Assembly (NCBI GenBank): GCA_902766585.1
Contig: CACXDV010000110.1
Location: 1 to 11,015, forward strand
Direction: 5' to 3'
Source: an uncultured Ruminococcus sp.
GTDB lineage: Bacteria > Bacillota > Clostridia > Oscillospirales > Acutalibacteraceae
DNA length: 11,015 nt
Part shown: piece after piece, positions 1-5,993 of the stretch
Layout of the letters: each line of letters opens with the position of its first letter
Position numbering within the stretch: position 1 is the first letter of the stretch
Translations under genes and position numbers: made by a program
The notes under the pieces: model-generated
Told to the model about the DNA's origin: nothing
Databases searched by the model: none
The model's input: only the letters and a program-made list of their open reading frames with translations

Positions 1-222
1 TCAAAGGGTGAGGTACTCTATCAGTGGGTGATAGTGCAGGATACGGATGAAATAAAAGACGGCTATGGCAGTATACCCGCGGGTGATTCATCAGGTACGG
101 TATCGTTATCTGAGACAGTCAGCGTAAAGACTGATAATGCAAACGGACAGGCAAAGGGATACATAAAAAATGCAGGCTTTATTCCCTGGAATCAGGTAAA
201 GAAGCCTGCGGAGGTAACATGA
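1..222 (+). CDS. C-terminal end of an unrecognised protein (5' end outside window)
   Basis: The reading frame is open from base 1 to the TGA at 220-222, so this is the tail (73 residues) of a gene that begins before the window. An internal ATG at 28 is not needed as a start, because the frame is already open upstream and no ribosome site precedes it. The visible part is polar and Ser/Thr/Gly-rich and ends in a short basic stretch with a Trp (FIPWNQVKK). No membrane segment or recognisable motif is present. It overlaps the next gene by four bases (ATGA), which suggests translational coupling and a shared operon. Function cannot be assigned. Confidence 0.6.
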   Translation, partial: SKGEVLYQWVIVQDTDEIKDGYGSIPAGDSSGTVSLSETVSVKTDNANGQAKGYIKNAGFIPWNQVKKPAEVT

Positions 223-1361
223 TGAACAGGGTAAATTGTCCGGAATGCGGATATATTATGGACGGCGCTTCTGTCAGATGTCCTAAGTGCCGTTTCCCGA
301 TAGGCAAATTCAGTGAAAGCGGTAATGCGGAAGGCGGGGCTATTGTTATCACTCAGGAGGAATTTTCTGCTCTTAAAAGTGAAATGACAGGTGTTCGTCC
401 CTGGTATACAGAAATCAAGGATAAAAAGCTTGTCAGGAAAATAATTCCCATAATAATAGTAACCATAATACTATGCGTGGCAGCAGCGGCAGTGGTTCTT
501 TTTGCAGACAGCGGAAGAAGAGGAGCAGAGCCGCAAGTCACGGAGATGAAGCTCGGACGCAATATGAAGCTTAACGGAATAAATGCCATAAGAGTCAAGA
601 CAGATGAGACTGCTCCTTTTGCGGCGGTATTCAGGGACACAAGAAACGATAAGCTGATGTATTCCGTTATGGAGGGCGGTTCGGGAACGATTTTTCCGGA
701 GAACAATGAAATTACAGTCAAGGATATAGAACCTGTCGGATATTCCGGAGGCTATAAGGTCAGCTATGAAAATGTATTGTTCTTTGAGAAAAGAGAAAAT
801 ATTAAAAATGATAATACAGGTCTTTATGACTGTTATCTGACCGTTGTCGTGGAAACCGATGAGGATAAAAACGGTATAATGATAGCAGACTTCAGTGTGC
901 TTTCAAGCTATGAAAAAAATATCGCTGTTGATATCATCAACGGAAAGGGCATGCTTCATCGTAAAATAAGCGGTTTGCAGTCAAAAATAAGAGAAGCTGT
1001 ATCATATTTCTCTCCACATTTCTTTATTCCCTCAAGACAGATATCTGAAAGTGATTATTCCTTGACACAGGAAATAGAAATGACTATAAGCTCCGAGAAT
1101 AACGGCTTTAATATCAAGGGTGAAGCAAAGCTCAATAATGAAAAGAATGCTGTTCTGTTTTACAGCTATGAACTTTTCAGCGGAAGCGAAATGGCTGGAA
1201 AAGGTCATAGCTTTGTATATTCCGAAAACGGCGTATGCAAATTAGACAATGAGCATTACATCGGAAAAAGGATAAATAATATATCCTCATATAAGGTCTA
1301 TTTTACAGAGCTTATCAGTCTGAAGCCGCTTCCCGAACTGAAGAGCGCATCATCAGCCTGA
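219..1361 (+). CDS. Zinc-ribbon, single-pass membrane protein of unknown function
   Basis: The product is 380 residues. It opens with a zinc-ribbon knuckle pair, C7-x2-C10 and C21-x2-C24 (CPECG then CPKC). A short linker leads to one hydrophobic helix at about residues 75-96, preceded by basic residues (KDKKLVRK). By the positive-inside rule this puts the ribbon in the cytoplasm and the ~280-residue remainder outside. The outer part has no motif I recognise. GGAGG at 210-214 lies 4 bases before the ATG at 219 and 7 before a second ATG at 222, so the start could be either. The gene is probably co-transcribed with the one upstream. Past the stop codon, the -1 frame stays open with protein-like content to a TGA at 1433-1435, ten bases before the terminator, so the C-terminus may be frameshifted. 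Zinc-ribbon plus one-helix proteins are common in Clostridia; the role here is unknown. Confidence 0.8.
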   Translation: MMNRVNCPECGYIMDGASVRCPKCRFPIGKFSESGNAEGGAIVITQEEFSALKSEMTGVRPWYTEIKDKKLVRKIIPIIIVTIILCVAAAAVVLFADSGRRGAEPQVTEMKLGRNMKLNGINAIRVKTDETAPFAAVFRDTRNDKLMYSVMEGGSGTIFPENNEITVKDIEPVGYSGGYKVSYENVLFFEKRENIKNDNTGLYDCYLTVVVETDEDKNGIMIADFSVLSSYEKNIAVDIINGKGMLHRKISGLQSKIREAVSYFSPHFFIPSRQISESDYSLTQEIEMTISSENNGFNIKGEAKLNNEKNAVLFYSYELFSGSEMAGKGHSFVYSENGVCKLDNEHYIGKRINNISSYKVYFTELISLKPLPELKSASSA

Positions 1362-1435
1362 CTGACACAAATTATGAAAAGGCAAATAATAGAAATTACA
1401 GGGAGAGCAGCAGATCACGGCAGTCCAAAATATGA
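1340..1435 (+). other. Possible out-of-frame C-terminal extension of the zinc-ribbon gene
   Basis: In frame 2, one base back from the gene's frame, codons from 1340 read EERIISLTDTNYEKANNR and continue with a basic, Ser/Arg-rich end to a TGA at 1433-1435. The composition is that of a normal helix plus charged tail, unlike the abrupt SASSA ending of the annotated frame. The extension would stop 9 bases before the terminator stem. A single-base deletion near 1335-1345, natural or a sequencing error, would explain it. I see no slippery heptamer that would support programmed frameshifting. Confidence 0.35.
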
Positions 1436-1444
1436 TCAGTTATG

Positions 1445-1490
1445 AAGTGACCGCTTTAATTGCAAGACAGGCGGTTGCTTCTTTTTTATT
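1445..1490 (+). terminator. Rho-independent terminator after the zinc-ribbon gene
   Basis: The arms 1445-1454 (aagtgaccgc) and 1471-1480 (gcggttgctt) pair over ten positions, two of them G-U. They enclose a 16-base loop and are followed by a T-run at 1482-1487. The hairpin lies 84 bases past the annotated stop and ten bases past the stop of the possible frameshifted extension. Confidence 0.7.
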
Positions 1491-1607
1491 GCAAAAACAA
1501 TAAAATCAGCGGCGGCAATTTTGACACAAATGGTCTGTATAAACTCACTGAATGTGATGATCATATATTCACCACTTTCATAATGGGTGTTATAAAAAGT
1601 AAAGTTA

Positions 1608-1670
1608 TGTAAAAAATATATAAAATTCTTATAAAAAACTATTGACAACTTTAAAATATTAGTGTATTAT
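1608..1670 (+). promoter_or_regulatory. Strong sigma-A promoter with UP-like element
   Basis: The -35 box TTGACA (1642-1647) is a perfect consensus. It is 17 bases from the -10 box TATTAT (1665-1670, 5 of 6 matches). The ~30 bases before the -35 box (about 1608-1641) are almost pure A/T with A-runs, like an UP element. The start of transcription is predicted near 1677. The nearest protein-coding start is about 250 bases away, past a terminator and a second promoter, so this promoter appears to serve the short RNA at 1677-1813. Confidence 0.75.
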
Positions 1671-1676
1671 ATAGAC

Positions 1677-1813
1677 GTTGCTGAGAGAGATTGGTAATAT
1701 GGCTAATCTAAGGCAATTATTAATTTGATTATTCCTTTTCTTTCCTTTTTCCTTTTTTCTTTTTATTCCTTTTGGACATTAGCCACAGGTGTTTATCCTG
1801 TGGCTTTTGTCTG
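1677..1813 (+). ncRNA. Candidate small RNA with CU-rich tract (no family recognised)
   Basis: A strong promoter and a strong terminator bracket about 137 bases with no credible protein gene. The 5' part folds into an eight-pair hairpin, 1688-1695 (agattggt) with 1702-1709 (gctaatct), around a six-base loop. Then comes a pyrimidine tract at 1732-1773, broken by a single A at 1765 and carrying five UUCC-type blocks. The 3' end is a nine-pair terminator hairpin. A 5' hairpin, an open CU-rich segment and a terminator is a common layout for Firmicute regulatory RNAs that base-pair with purine-rich ribosome sites. That role is inferred. Alternatively it is an attenuated leader: a nine-codon ORF (1699-1728, MANLRQLLI) begins in the hairpin, and 1700-1707 can pair with 1778-1785, which would break the terminator. 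It does not resemble 6S, SRP, tmRNA, RNase P or a T-box. Confidence 0.5.
1781..1813 (+). terminator. Rho-independent terminator ending the small RNA
   Basis: There is a perfect nine-pair stem, 1781-1789 (agccacagg) with 1797-1805 (cctgtggct), and a seven-base loop. A T-rich run follows (1805-1813). Its 5' arm overlaps bases 1781-1785, which can instead pair with 1700-1704, so an alternative antiterminated fold is possible. Confidence 0.8.
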
Positions 1814-1840
1814 TTTAAATAAATTTTTGTTATTCAGGGG

Positions 1841-1869
1841 TTCAGAAAAGCAAAATAATATGGTATAAT
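1841..1869 (+). promoter_or_regulatory. Extended -10 promoter for the glycosyltransferase gene
   Basis: A perfect TATAAT lies at 1864-1869 with TGG directly before it, giving the extended -10 form TGnTATAAT. A 4-of-6 -35 box, TTCAGA, lies at 1841-1846 with 17-base spacing. The predicted start near 1876 gives a ~50-base leader. The gene therefore does not depend on read-through from the small RNA upstream. Confidence 0.65.
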
Positions 1870-1925
1870 TAAATCTGTATATATAAAAAATAACCGCTTA
1901 TCCGGCGGAGTAAATGGTGATATAA

Positions 1926-3122
1926 ATGAAAATTGCTATTTTTACCGAGGTCGCCGAGCCTCATGTCTGCGGAATATCGAGCTATGTCGAGGTTCTCAGA
2001 AGGGGACTTGAGGAACTGGGACACAGGGTGATTATCGTTACCTCCTCAACTCATACAAAGAAAACCTTTTATAAAGACAGAGTCATCCGCTGCGCCGCAA
2101 AAAAATGCAAAAATAAATACGGTCATCAGTGTAAGACCATACAGGATAAATATGTCATAAAATTTCTTACGCGCTATAAGCCTGATATAATACATATACA
2201 TACCGATACGAAAATAGGATATATGGGTCTTGAAATGGCGGACAGGCTCAGATGTCCCGTAGTATTTTCAGTGCATGATTATTTTATGGACAGGTTTGCG
2301 GCTGAAAATTCAAAGCTTGTCTGGAGAATAAAGACGATGGTAGAGAAAAAGCATTTCTGCGATATGATAGATAATGCCCACCTGATAACATCGTCAAATA
2401 AAAGAGCCTCATATTTCGTAAGGGCAGCGGACAGAAAACGAAAGGTCTGGCTGATACCCTCCGCTACCGACAGGAGCGTTTTTGACTACCGTCTGGTAAA
2501 TCAGACAGCGATAGAAAAAATGCGTGAAAATCTCGGACTGCCGCCTGATGCCGTGACTGCGGTATTTGCGGGAGAACTGAGCGTTGACAAGAATCTTGAA
2601 TTCGTTTTGAAGGCATTTGCAAAATATCTTAAAAAATCAGACAGGCTGCATTTTATTATTGTCGGTGAGGGAACGGAGCTTTCTCATCTCAAAAATATGT
2701 GTGTCCGCCTTAAGCTCAGTGATAAGGTGCATTTTACCGGACAGATCGCCCACAGTATCATGCCGGCTGTTTTTGCTGCGTGTGATATATATGTATGCTC
2801 ATCTGATGACGGTCTTATGTCTATGTCCTTTGTGGAGGCTATGAGCTGCGGACTTCCCGTTCTTGTGAAGGAGGATAAGGAAAAGCTCGTATATAATATG
2901 ATAAAGGACGGAGGAAACGGCTTTGTCTACAGCGATGAAAAGAGCTTTGCGGAATATCTGAAAAAGCTGACGCGCTTTACACCTGCCGAAAGGGATAAGC
3001 TGAGAAGGGCTGTCAGGGCAAGCATGAGGGATAAGGATTCCGTAAATATGGCTGGCTGCATGATCAAGGCTTATGAGCAGGCTATAAAGGCATTCAGGGT
3101 GAATGTAAATTTCCTGAAATAA
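1926..3122 (+). CDS. GT4-like (GT-B fold) glycosyltransferase with unusual donor site
   Basis: The product is 398 residues with two Rossmann-like halves and no signal peptide. The N-terminal half has the glycine turn after strand 1 (CGISSY, 15-20) and LGHRVIIVT (31-39). It also has PDIIHIHTDTKIG (86-98), which resembles diacylglycerol glucosyltransferases and related lipid- or cell-surface GT4 enzymes. The C-terminal half has FAGELSVDKN (214-223), IIVGEG (244-249) and FVEAMSCG (302-309). In most GT4 enzymes the first of these reads GRLxxEK and binds the donor phosphates; here the Arg is Glu217, while Lys222 is kept. The EX7E motif keeps its second Glu (304), but the first is Gly296, with Asp294 and Asp295 just before. 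Donor use may be altered or activity low. The start is set by GGTGA at 1916-1920, five bases before the ATG. It is a single-gene unit between two promoters. The acceptor is unknown; a membrane lipid or envelope glycan is the likeliest guess. Confidence 0.8.
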   Translation: MKIAIFTEVAEPHVCGISSYVEVLRRGLEELGHRVIIVTSSTHTKKTFYKDRVIRCAAKKCKNKYGHQCKTIQDKYVIKFLTRYKPDIIHIHTDTKIGYMGLEMADRLRCPVVFSVHDYFMDRFAAENSKLVWRIKTMVEKKHFCDMIDNAHLITSSNKRASYFVRAADRKRKVWLIPSATDRSVFDYRLVNQTAIEKMRENLGLPPDAVTAVFAGELSVDKNLEFVLKAFAKYLKKSDRLHFIIVGEGTELSHLKNMCVRLKLSDKVHFTGQIAHSIMPAVFAACDIYVCSSDDGLMSMSFVEAMSCGLPVLVKEDKEKLVYNMIKDGGNGFVYSDEKSFAEYLKKLTRFTPAERDKLRRAVRASMRDKDSVNMAGCMIKAYEQAIKAFRVNVNFLK

Positions 3123-3149
3123 TAATTAATAAAATATATAAAAAAGTCT

Positions 3150-3177
3150 TTGATTTTTTGTTCAGATAAGTTATAAT
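3150..3177 (+). promoter_or_regulatory. Promoter of the hprK operon
   Basis: A perfect -10 box TATAAT lies at 3172-3177. TTGATT (3150-3155, 4 of 6 matches to the -35 consensus) is 16 bases upstream. Transcription would start near 3184, leaving a leader of about 40 bases. No other promoter is apparent in the short gaps before murB, rapZ, whiA or the lipoprotein gene. Confidence 0.6.
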
Positions 3178-3186
3178 ATGCTTAAG

Positions 3187-3200
3187 TGTAACCGTAAAAA
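3187..3200 (+). promoter_or_regulatory. cre-like sequence (possible CcpA site)
   Basis: TGTAACCGTAAAAA matches the catabolite-responsive consensus TGWAANCGNTNWCA at 9 of 11 specified positions, missing the second T and the final C. It lies a few bases past the predicted transcription start of hprK, where CcpA bound with Ser-phosphorylated HPr would be expected to repress. HprK makes that phospho-HPr, so a feedback loop is plausible. A 9-of-11 match in an AT-rich leader can occur by chance. Confidence 0.3.
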
Positions 3201-3224
3201 ATTCTATAAGGCAGGTGTTCAGAT

Positions 3225-4187
3225 TTGGAACAAAAATTTTCGGTCAGCTTGTCGAAGATAATAGATGAGCTTTCGCTGAATGTGGCATATATGCCGCATG
3301 ATCCGGATGAAATAAGGATATTTTCCAAGGATATAACACGTCCCGGTCTTGAGCTGACGGGCTTTCTTGACTTTTTTGATACATCAAGAATCATCATTTT
3401 CGGTAATACCGAGAACAGCTACCTGAACCGTTTCAGTCCGGAACAGAGATTTCATGTAATAAACCGTCTTTTTGATATGCAGCCCCCCGCTATCATAGTA
3501 ACAAGGGATATCGTACCCTATGATGAGCTTATGTCAGCAGCGGAAAAATGCAAGATACCTGTACTTCGTTCTCCGGAACCGACCTCATCCTTAACAGCGG
3601 CTCTTGTCAATTTTATGAATATAGAGCTTGCTCCGAGAATTACCCGTCATGGAGTGCTTGTGGAGGTATACGGTGAAGGCTTGCTTCTTGTCGGAGACAG
3701 CGGCGTAGGTAAGAGTGAAACTGCAATAGAGCTTATAAAAAGAGGTCACCGTCTTATCGCGGATGATGCCGTTGAGATAAGAAAGGTGTCCAATACACAG
3801 CTTATCGGTTCAGCTCCCGAAAATATAAGACACTTCATTGAGCTTCGCGGTATAGGCATAATAAACGCAAGGCGCATATTCGGTATGGGTTCTGTAAAGC
3901 TTTCGGAAAAAATAGATATGGTTATAAACCTTGAACAATGGGATAACAGCAAGGTCTATGACCGTATGGGAATGACGAGCGAGATGACGGATATTCTGGG
4001 AAATCAGGTGCCGATATGTACTATCCCTGTTAAGCCCGGACGAAATCTTGCGGTAATTATTGAGGTAGCAGCTATGAATAACCGTCAGAGAAAGATGGGC
4101 TATAATGCTGCAAGAGAACTTTTCGCCGCTCTGGGACTTGAATATCCCGAAGAGGAGGAAGGAACTGTTAAGACTATTGAATTCTGA
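3225..4187 (+). CDS. hprK: HPr kinase/phosphorylase
   Basis: HprK phosphorylates and dephosphorylates Ser46 of the phosphocarrier HPr. It acts in the cytoplasm and controls carbon catabolite repression in Firmicutes. The product is 320 residues, near the family's usual ~310. The N-terminal domain contains DITRPGLELTGF (36-47). The catalytic domain starts around residue 135 with the RHG histidine (142), followed by the Walker A loop GDSGVGKS (157-164), the Asp pair ADD (179-181) and the family signature IELRGIGIINARRIFG (205-220). The C-terminal segment NNRQRKMGYNAA (285-296) matches the conserved K-loop region. All expected motifs are present, so it should be active. The start is a TTG at 3225 with AGGTG at 3213-3217; the next in-frame ATG (MPHD) would cut into the N-domain. 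A weak start may limit its level. It is the first gene of the operon, 18 bases from murB. HPr itself and CcpA are not in the window. Confidence 0.95.
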   Translation: MEQKFSVSLSKIIDELSLNVAYMPHDPDEIRIFSKDITRPGLELTGFLDFFDTSRIIIFGNTENSYLNRFSPEQRFHVINRLFDMQPPAIIVTRDIVPYDELMSAAEKCKIPVLRSPEPTSSLTAALVNFMNIELAPRITRHGVLVEVYGEGLLLVGDSGVGKSETAIELIKRGHRLIADDAVEIRKVSNTQLIGSAPENIRHFIELRGIGIINARRIFGMGSVKLSEKIDMVINLEQWDNSKVYDRMGMTSEMTDILGNQVPICTIPVKPGRNLAVIIEVAAMNNRQRKMGYNAARELFAALGLEYPEEEEGTVKTIEF

Positions 4188-4205
4188 TGATACAAGGAGA
4201 AGGCT

Positions 4206-5114
4206 ATGAGTAATATCAGCATTTCTGAGGAGCTTCTTTCACTGGGAGCAAAGCTCAGCATGGATGAGCCTATGAAGCTGCATACCAGCTTCCGTATAGG
4301 CGGCGCCGCAGATATATGGTGCGAGGCAAGGGATATTAAGATCCTCTCGGACGTAATAAAGACCTGTAAGGCAAGGGGAATACCTTATTTCGTTATCGGA
4401 CAGGGAACCAATCTTCTTGTATCCGATAAGGGGATAAGAGGAGTTGTTATAAAGCTTTGCGGTGATTTTGACGAGATAGAGGCTCTCGGTGAAAACAGGA
4501 TACGCTGCGGCGCAGGAGCAACTCTTGCGGCAGTCTGCCGTTTTGCACAGGCAAATTCTCTTGGCGGACTTGAATTTGCATGGGGCATACCCGGTTCGGT
4601 CGGCGGCGGTGTATATATGAATGCCGGTGCCTACGGCGGAGAAATAAAGGATGTTGTCCAGACTACACGCTATCTTGATGATGAGGGCAATATCTGCGAG
4701 ATAAGCGGAAAAAAGCATGACTTCGCTCACAGAAGAAGCTTTTTTACCGATAAGAATTTTGTTATCCTTGATACCGTAATGGAGCTTTATCCGAGAAATA
4801 AAAATGAGATTTTCTTCGTTATGCAGGATACAATGGAAAAAAGAAAGGCAAAGCAGCCGCTTAATCGTCCGAGCGCGGGCAGCGTATTCAAAAGACCGGA
4901 CGGATTTTATGCGGCGGCTCTTATAGAGCAGTGCGGACTCAAGGGCAGCTCTGTAGGGGATGCACAGGTAAGCGAAAAACATTCCGGCTTTATCGTTAAT
5001 AACGGCAAGGCGAGCGCAGAGGATGTTAAGGAGCTTATCAGGAGAGTACAGCAGTGCGTTAAGGAAAAAACCGGCGTAGAGCTTGAATGTGAGGTTAAGT
5101 TTGTTGGAGAATAA
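4206..5114 (+). CDS. murB: UDP-N-acetylenolpyruvoylglucosamine reductase
   Basis: MurB reduces UDP-GlcNAc-enolpyruvate to UDP-MurNAc using FAD and NADPH, the second committed step of peptidoglycan precursor synthesis, in the cytoplasm. The product is 302 residues, the length of the short (type II) MurB of Bacillus and Clostridia. FAD-binding motifs are GQGTNLLVSD (65-74) and WGIPGSVGGGVYMNAGAYGG (126-145). The active-site Arg lies in HRRSFF (175-180), the proton-donor Ser in PSAGSVF (222-228, Ser226), and the late catalytic Glu in ELECEVKFVG (292-301, Glu296). AAGGAG at about 4194-4199 precedes the ATG at a good distance. It sits 18 bases after hprK and 7 bases before rapZ. The murB-rapZ-whiA linkage is well known in Clostridia. 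Confidence 0.96.
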   Translation: MSNISISEELLSLGAKLSMDEPMKLHTSFRIGGAADIWCEARDIKILSDVIKTCKARGIPYFVIGQGTNLLVSDKGIRGVVIKLCGDFDEIEALGENRIRCGAGATLAAVCRFAQANSLGGLEFAWGIPGSVGGGVYMNAGAYGGEIKDVVQTTRYLDDEGNICEISGKKHDFAHRRSFFTDKNFVILDTVMELYPRNKNEIFFVMQDTMEKRKAKQPLNRPSAGSVFKRPDGFYAAALIEQCGLKGSSVGDAQVSEKHSGFIVNNGKASAEDVKELIRRVQQCVKEKTGVELECEVKFVGE

Positions 5115-5121
5115 GTCCAGA

Positions 5122-5988
5122 ATGGAATTTTTGATAATAACCGGTCAGTCGGGAGCCGGTAAATCCATAGCAATGAAAAGCCTTGAGGATATCGGCTATT
5201 ATTGTGCGGATAATATACCCCCGGCGCTTATCCCTACCTTTTATGAGCTTTGTGAGAAGTCAGCGGATAAGCATCTGAAAAAAATAGCCGTTGTTACGGA
5301 TGTCCGTTCGGGAAGCGCATTTGACGATCTGTTTTCCTGTCTGGACAAGCTGTGGACGGAGAATAAAAAATGCAAGATACTTTTTCTTGATGCAGGAGAT
5401 GATATTCTTCTTCATCGCTTTAAGGAAACGAGAAGGAAGCATCCGCTTTCAGATGATACGGATTCAATAGAGGCAGCGCTCGAAATGGAAAGAAGGCTTC
5501 TCAGCCCTGTCAGGACACGCGCTGATTATGTTATAGATACCTCGCTTCTTTCATCTGCTCAGCTCAGGGAAAGAATATCCGCCCTGTTTCTCGGTGACAG
5601 CTCGCTCGGTTTTACCGTTACCTGTATGTCCTTCGGCTTCAAATACGGTATTCCGGCGGAGGCTGATCTTGTATTTGATGTAAGATGTCTGCCCAATCCC
5701 TTTTATATTCCCGAGCTTAAGGAGCATACGGGGATGGAGGCATGTGTATTCGATTATGTGATGAGCTTTGAAAGCTCGATCGGCTTTGCCGGACGTATGG
5801 CTGATCTGGTCGATTTCAGTCTTCCGCTGTATCAGAAGGAGGGCAAAAGCCAGCTTGTTATCGCTGTCGGCTGTACCGGCGGACAGCACCGTTCAGTTAC
5901 GCTTACAAGAGTGCTTTATAATCATCTTTTAGAAAAGCATCAGAGAGCCGTAGTTCATCATAGAGATATAGATAAGCACAGAAGGTGA
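5122..5988 (+). CDS. rapZ: RapZ/YvcJ family nucleotide-binding (RNase adapter) protein
   Basis: Members of this family bind nucleotides and, in E. coli, RNA: RapZ guides RNase E to the small RNA GlmZ and so controls GlcN6P synthesis. B. subtilis YvcJ is an NTPase linked to competence. The role in Clostridia is not settled. From the chosen ATG the product is 288 residues, the usual length. It has Walker A GQSGAGKS (8-15), a Walker B-like TDVRSGS (59-65), GFKYGIP (172-178), DVRCLPNP (186-193), the family hallmark GCTGGQHRSV (250-259) and a terminal HHRD (279-282). The frame is open further upstream to a TTG at 5083. The ATG at 5122 is preferred because family members start at this point (M-x-x-x-I-I-T-G), and GGAGA at 5105-5109 precedes it. 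Its last codon overlaps the whiA ribosome site. A peptidoglycan-precursor link through murB is consistent with the family's known tie to amino-sugar control. Confidence 0.92.
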   Translation: MEFLIITGQSGAGKSIAMKSLEDIGYYCADNIPPALIPTFYELCEKSADKHLKKIAVVTDVRSGSAFDDLFSCLDKLWTENKKCKILFLDAGDDILLHRFKETRRKHPLSDDTDSIEAALEMERRLLSPVRTRADYVIDTSLLSSAQLRERISALFLGDSSLGFTVTCMSFGFKYGIPAEADLVFDVRCLPNPFYIPELKEHTGMEACVFDYVMSFESSIGFAGRMADLVDFSLPLYQKEGKSQLVIAVGCTGGQHRSVTLTRVLYNHLLEKHQRAVVHHRDIDKHRR

Positions 5989-5993
5989 TGCTG

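Noticed and set aside
1521..1543. Second TTGACA (1521-1526) as a promoter
   Set aside because: The only nearby -10-like word, TATAAA at 1538-1543, is just 11 bases away; no box occurs at 16-18 bases.
1436..1648. A 70-codon open frame on the - strand in the intergenic region
   Set aside because: It crosses the + strand terminator and the UP element. It is Phe/Tyr/Ile-rich from A/T-rich DNA and has no clear ribosome site.
3140..3160. A-run/T-run hairpin after the glycosyltransferase gene as a terminator
   Set aside because: The stem is almost all A-U with one G-C pair and a three-base loop, and it overlaps the -35 box of hprK; too weak to call.
4239..4982. A 247-codon open frame on the - strand
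   Set aside because: It lies wholly antisense to murB, which has every family motif. The antisense product is Cys/Ile/Tyr-rich with no domain pattern.
5083..5121. TTG at 5083 as the start of rapZ
   Set aside because: It would add 13 residues inside the murB coding end that the family lacks; the ATG at 5122 gives the normal N-terminus.
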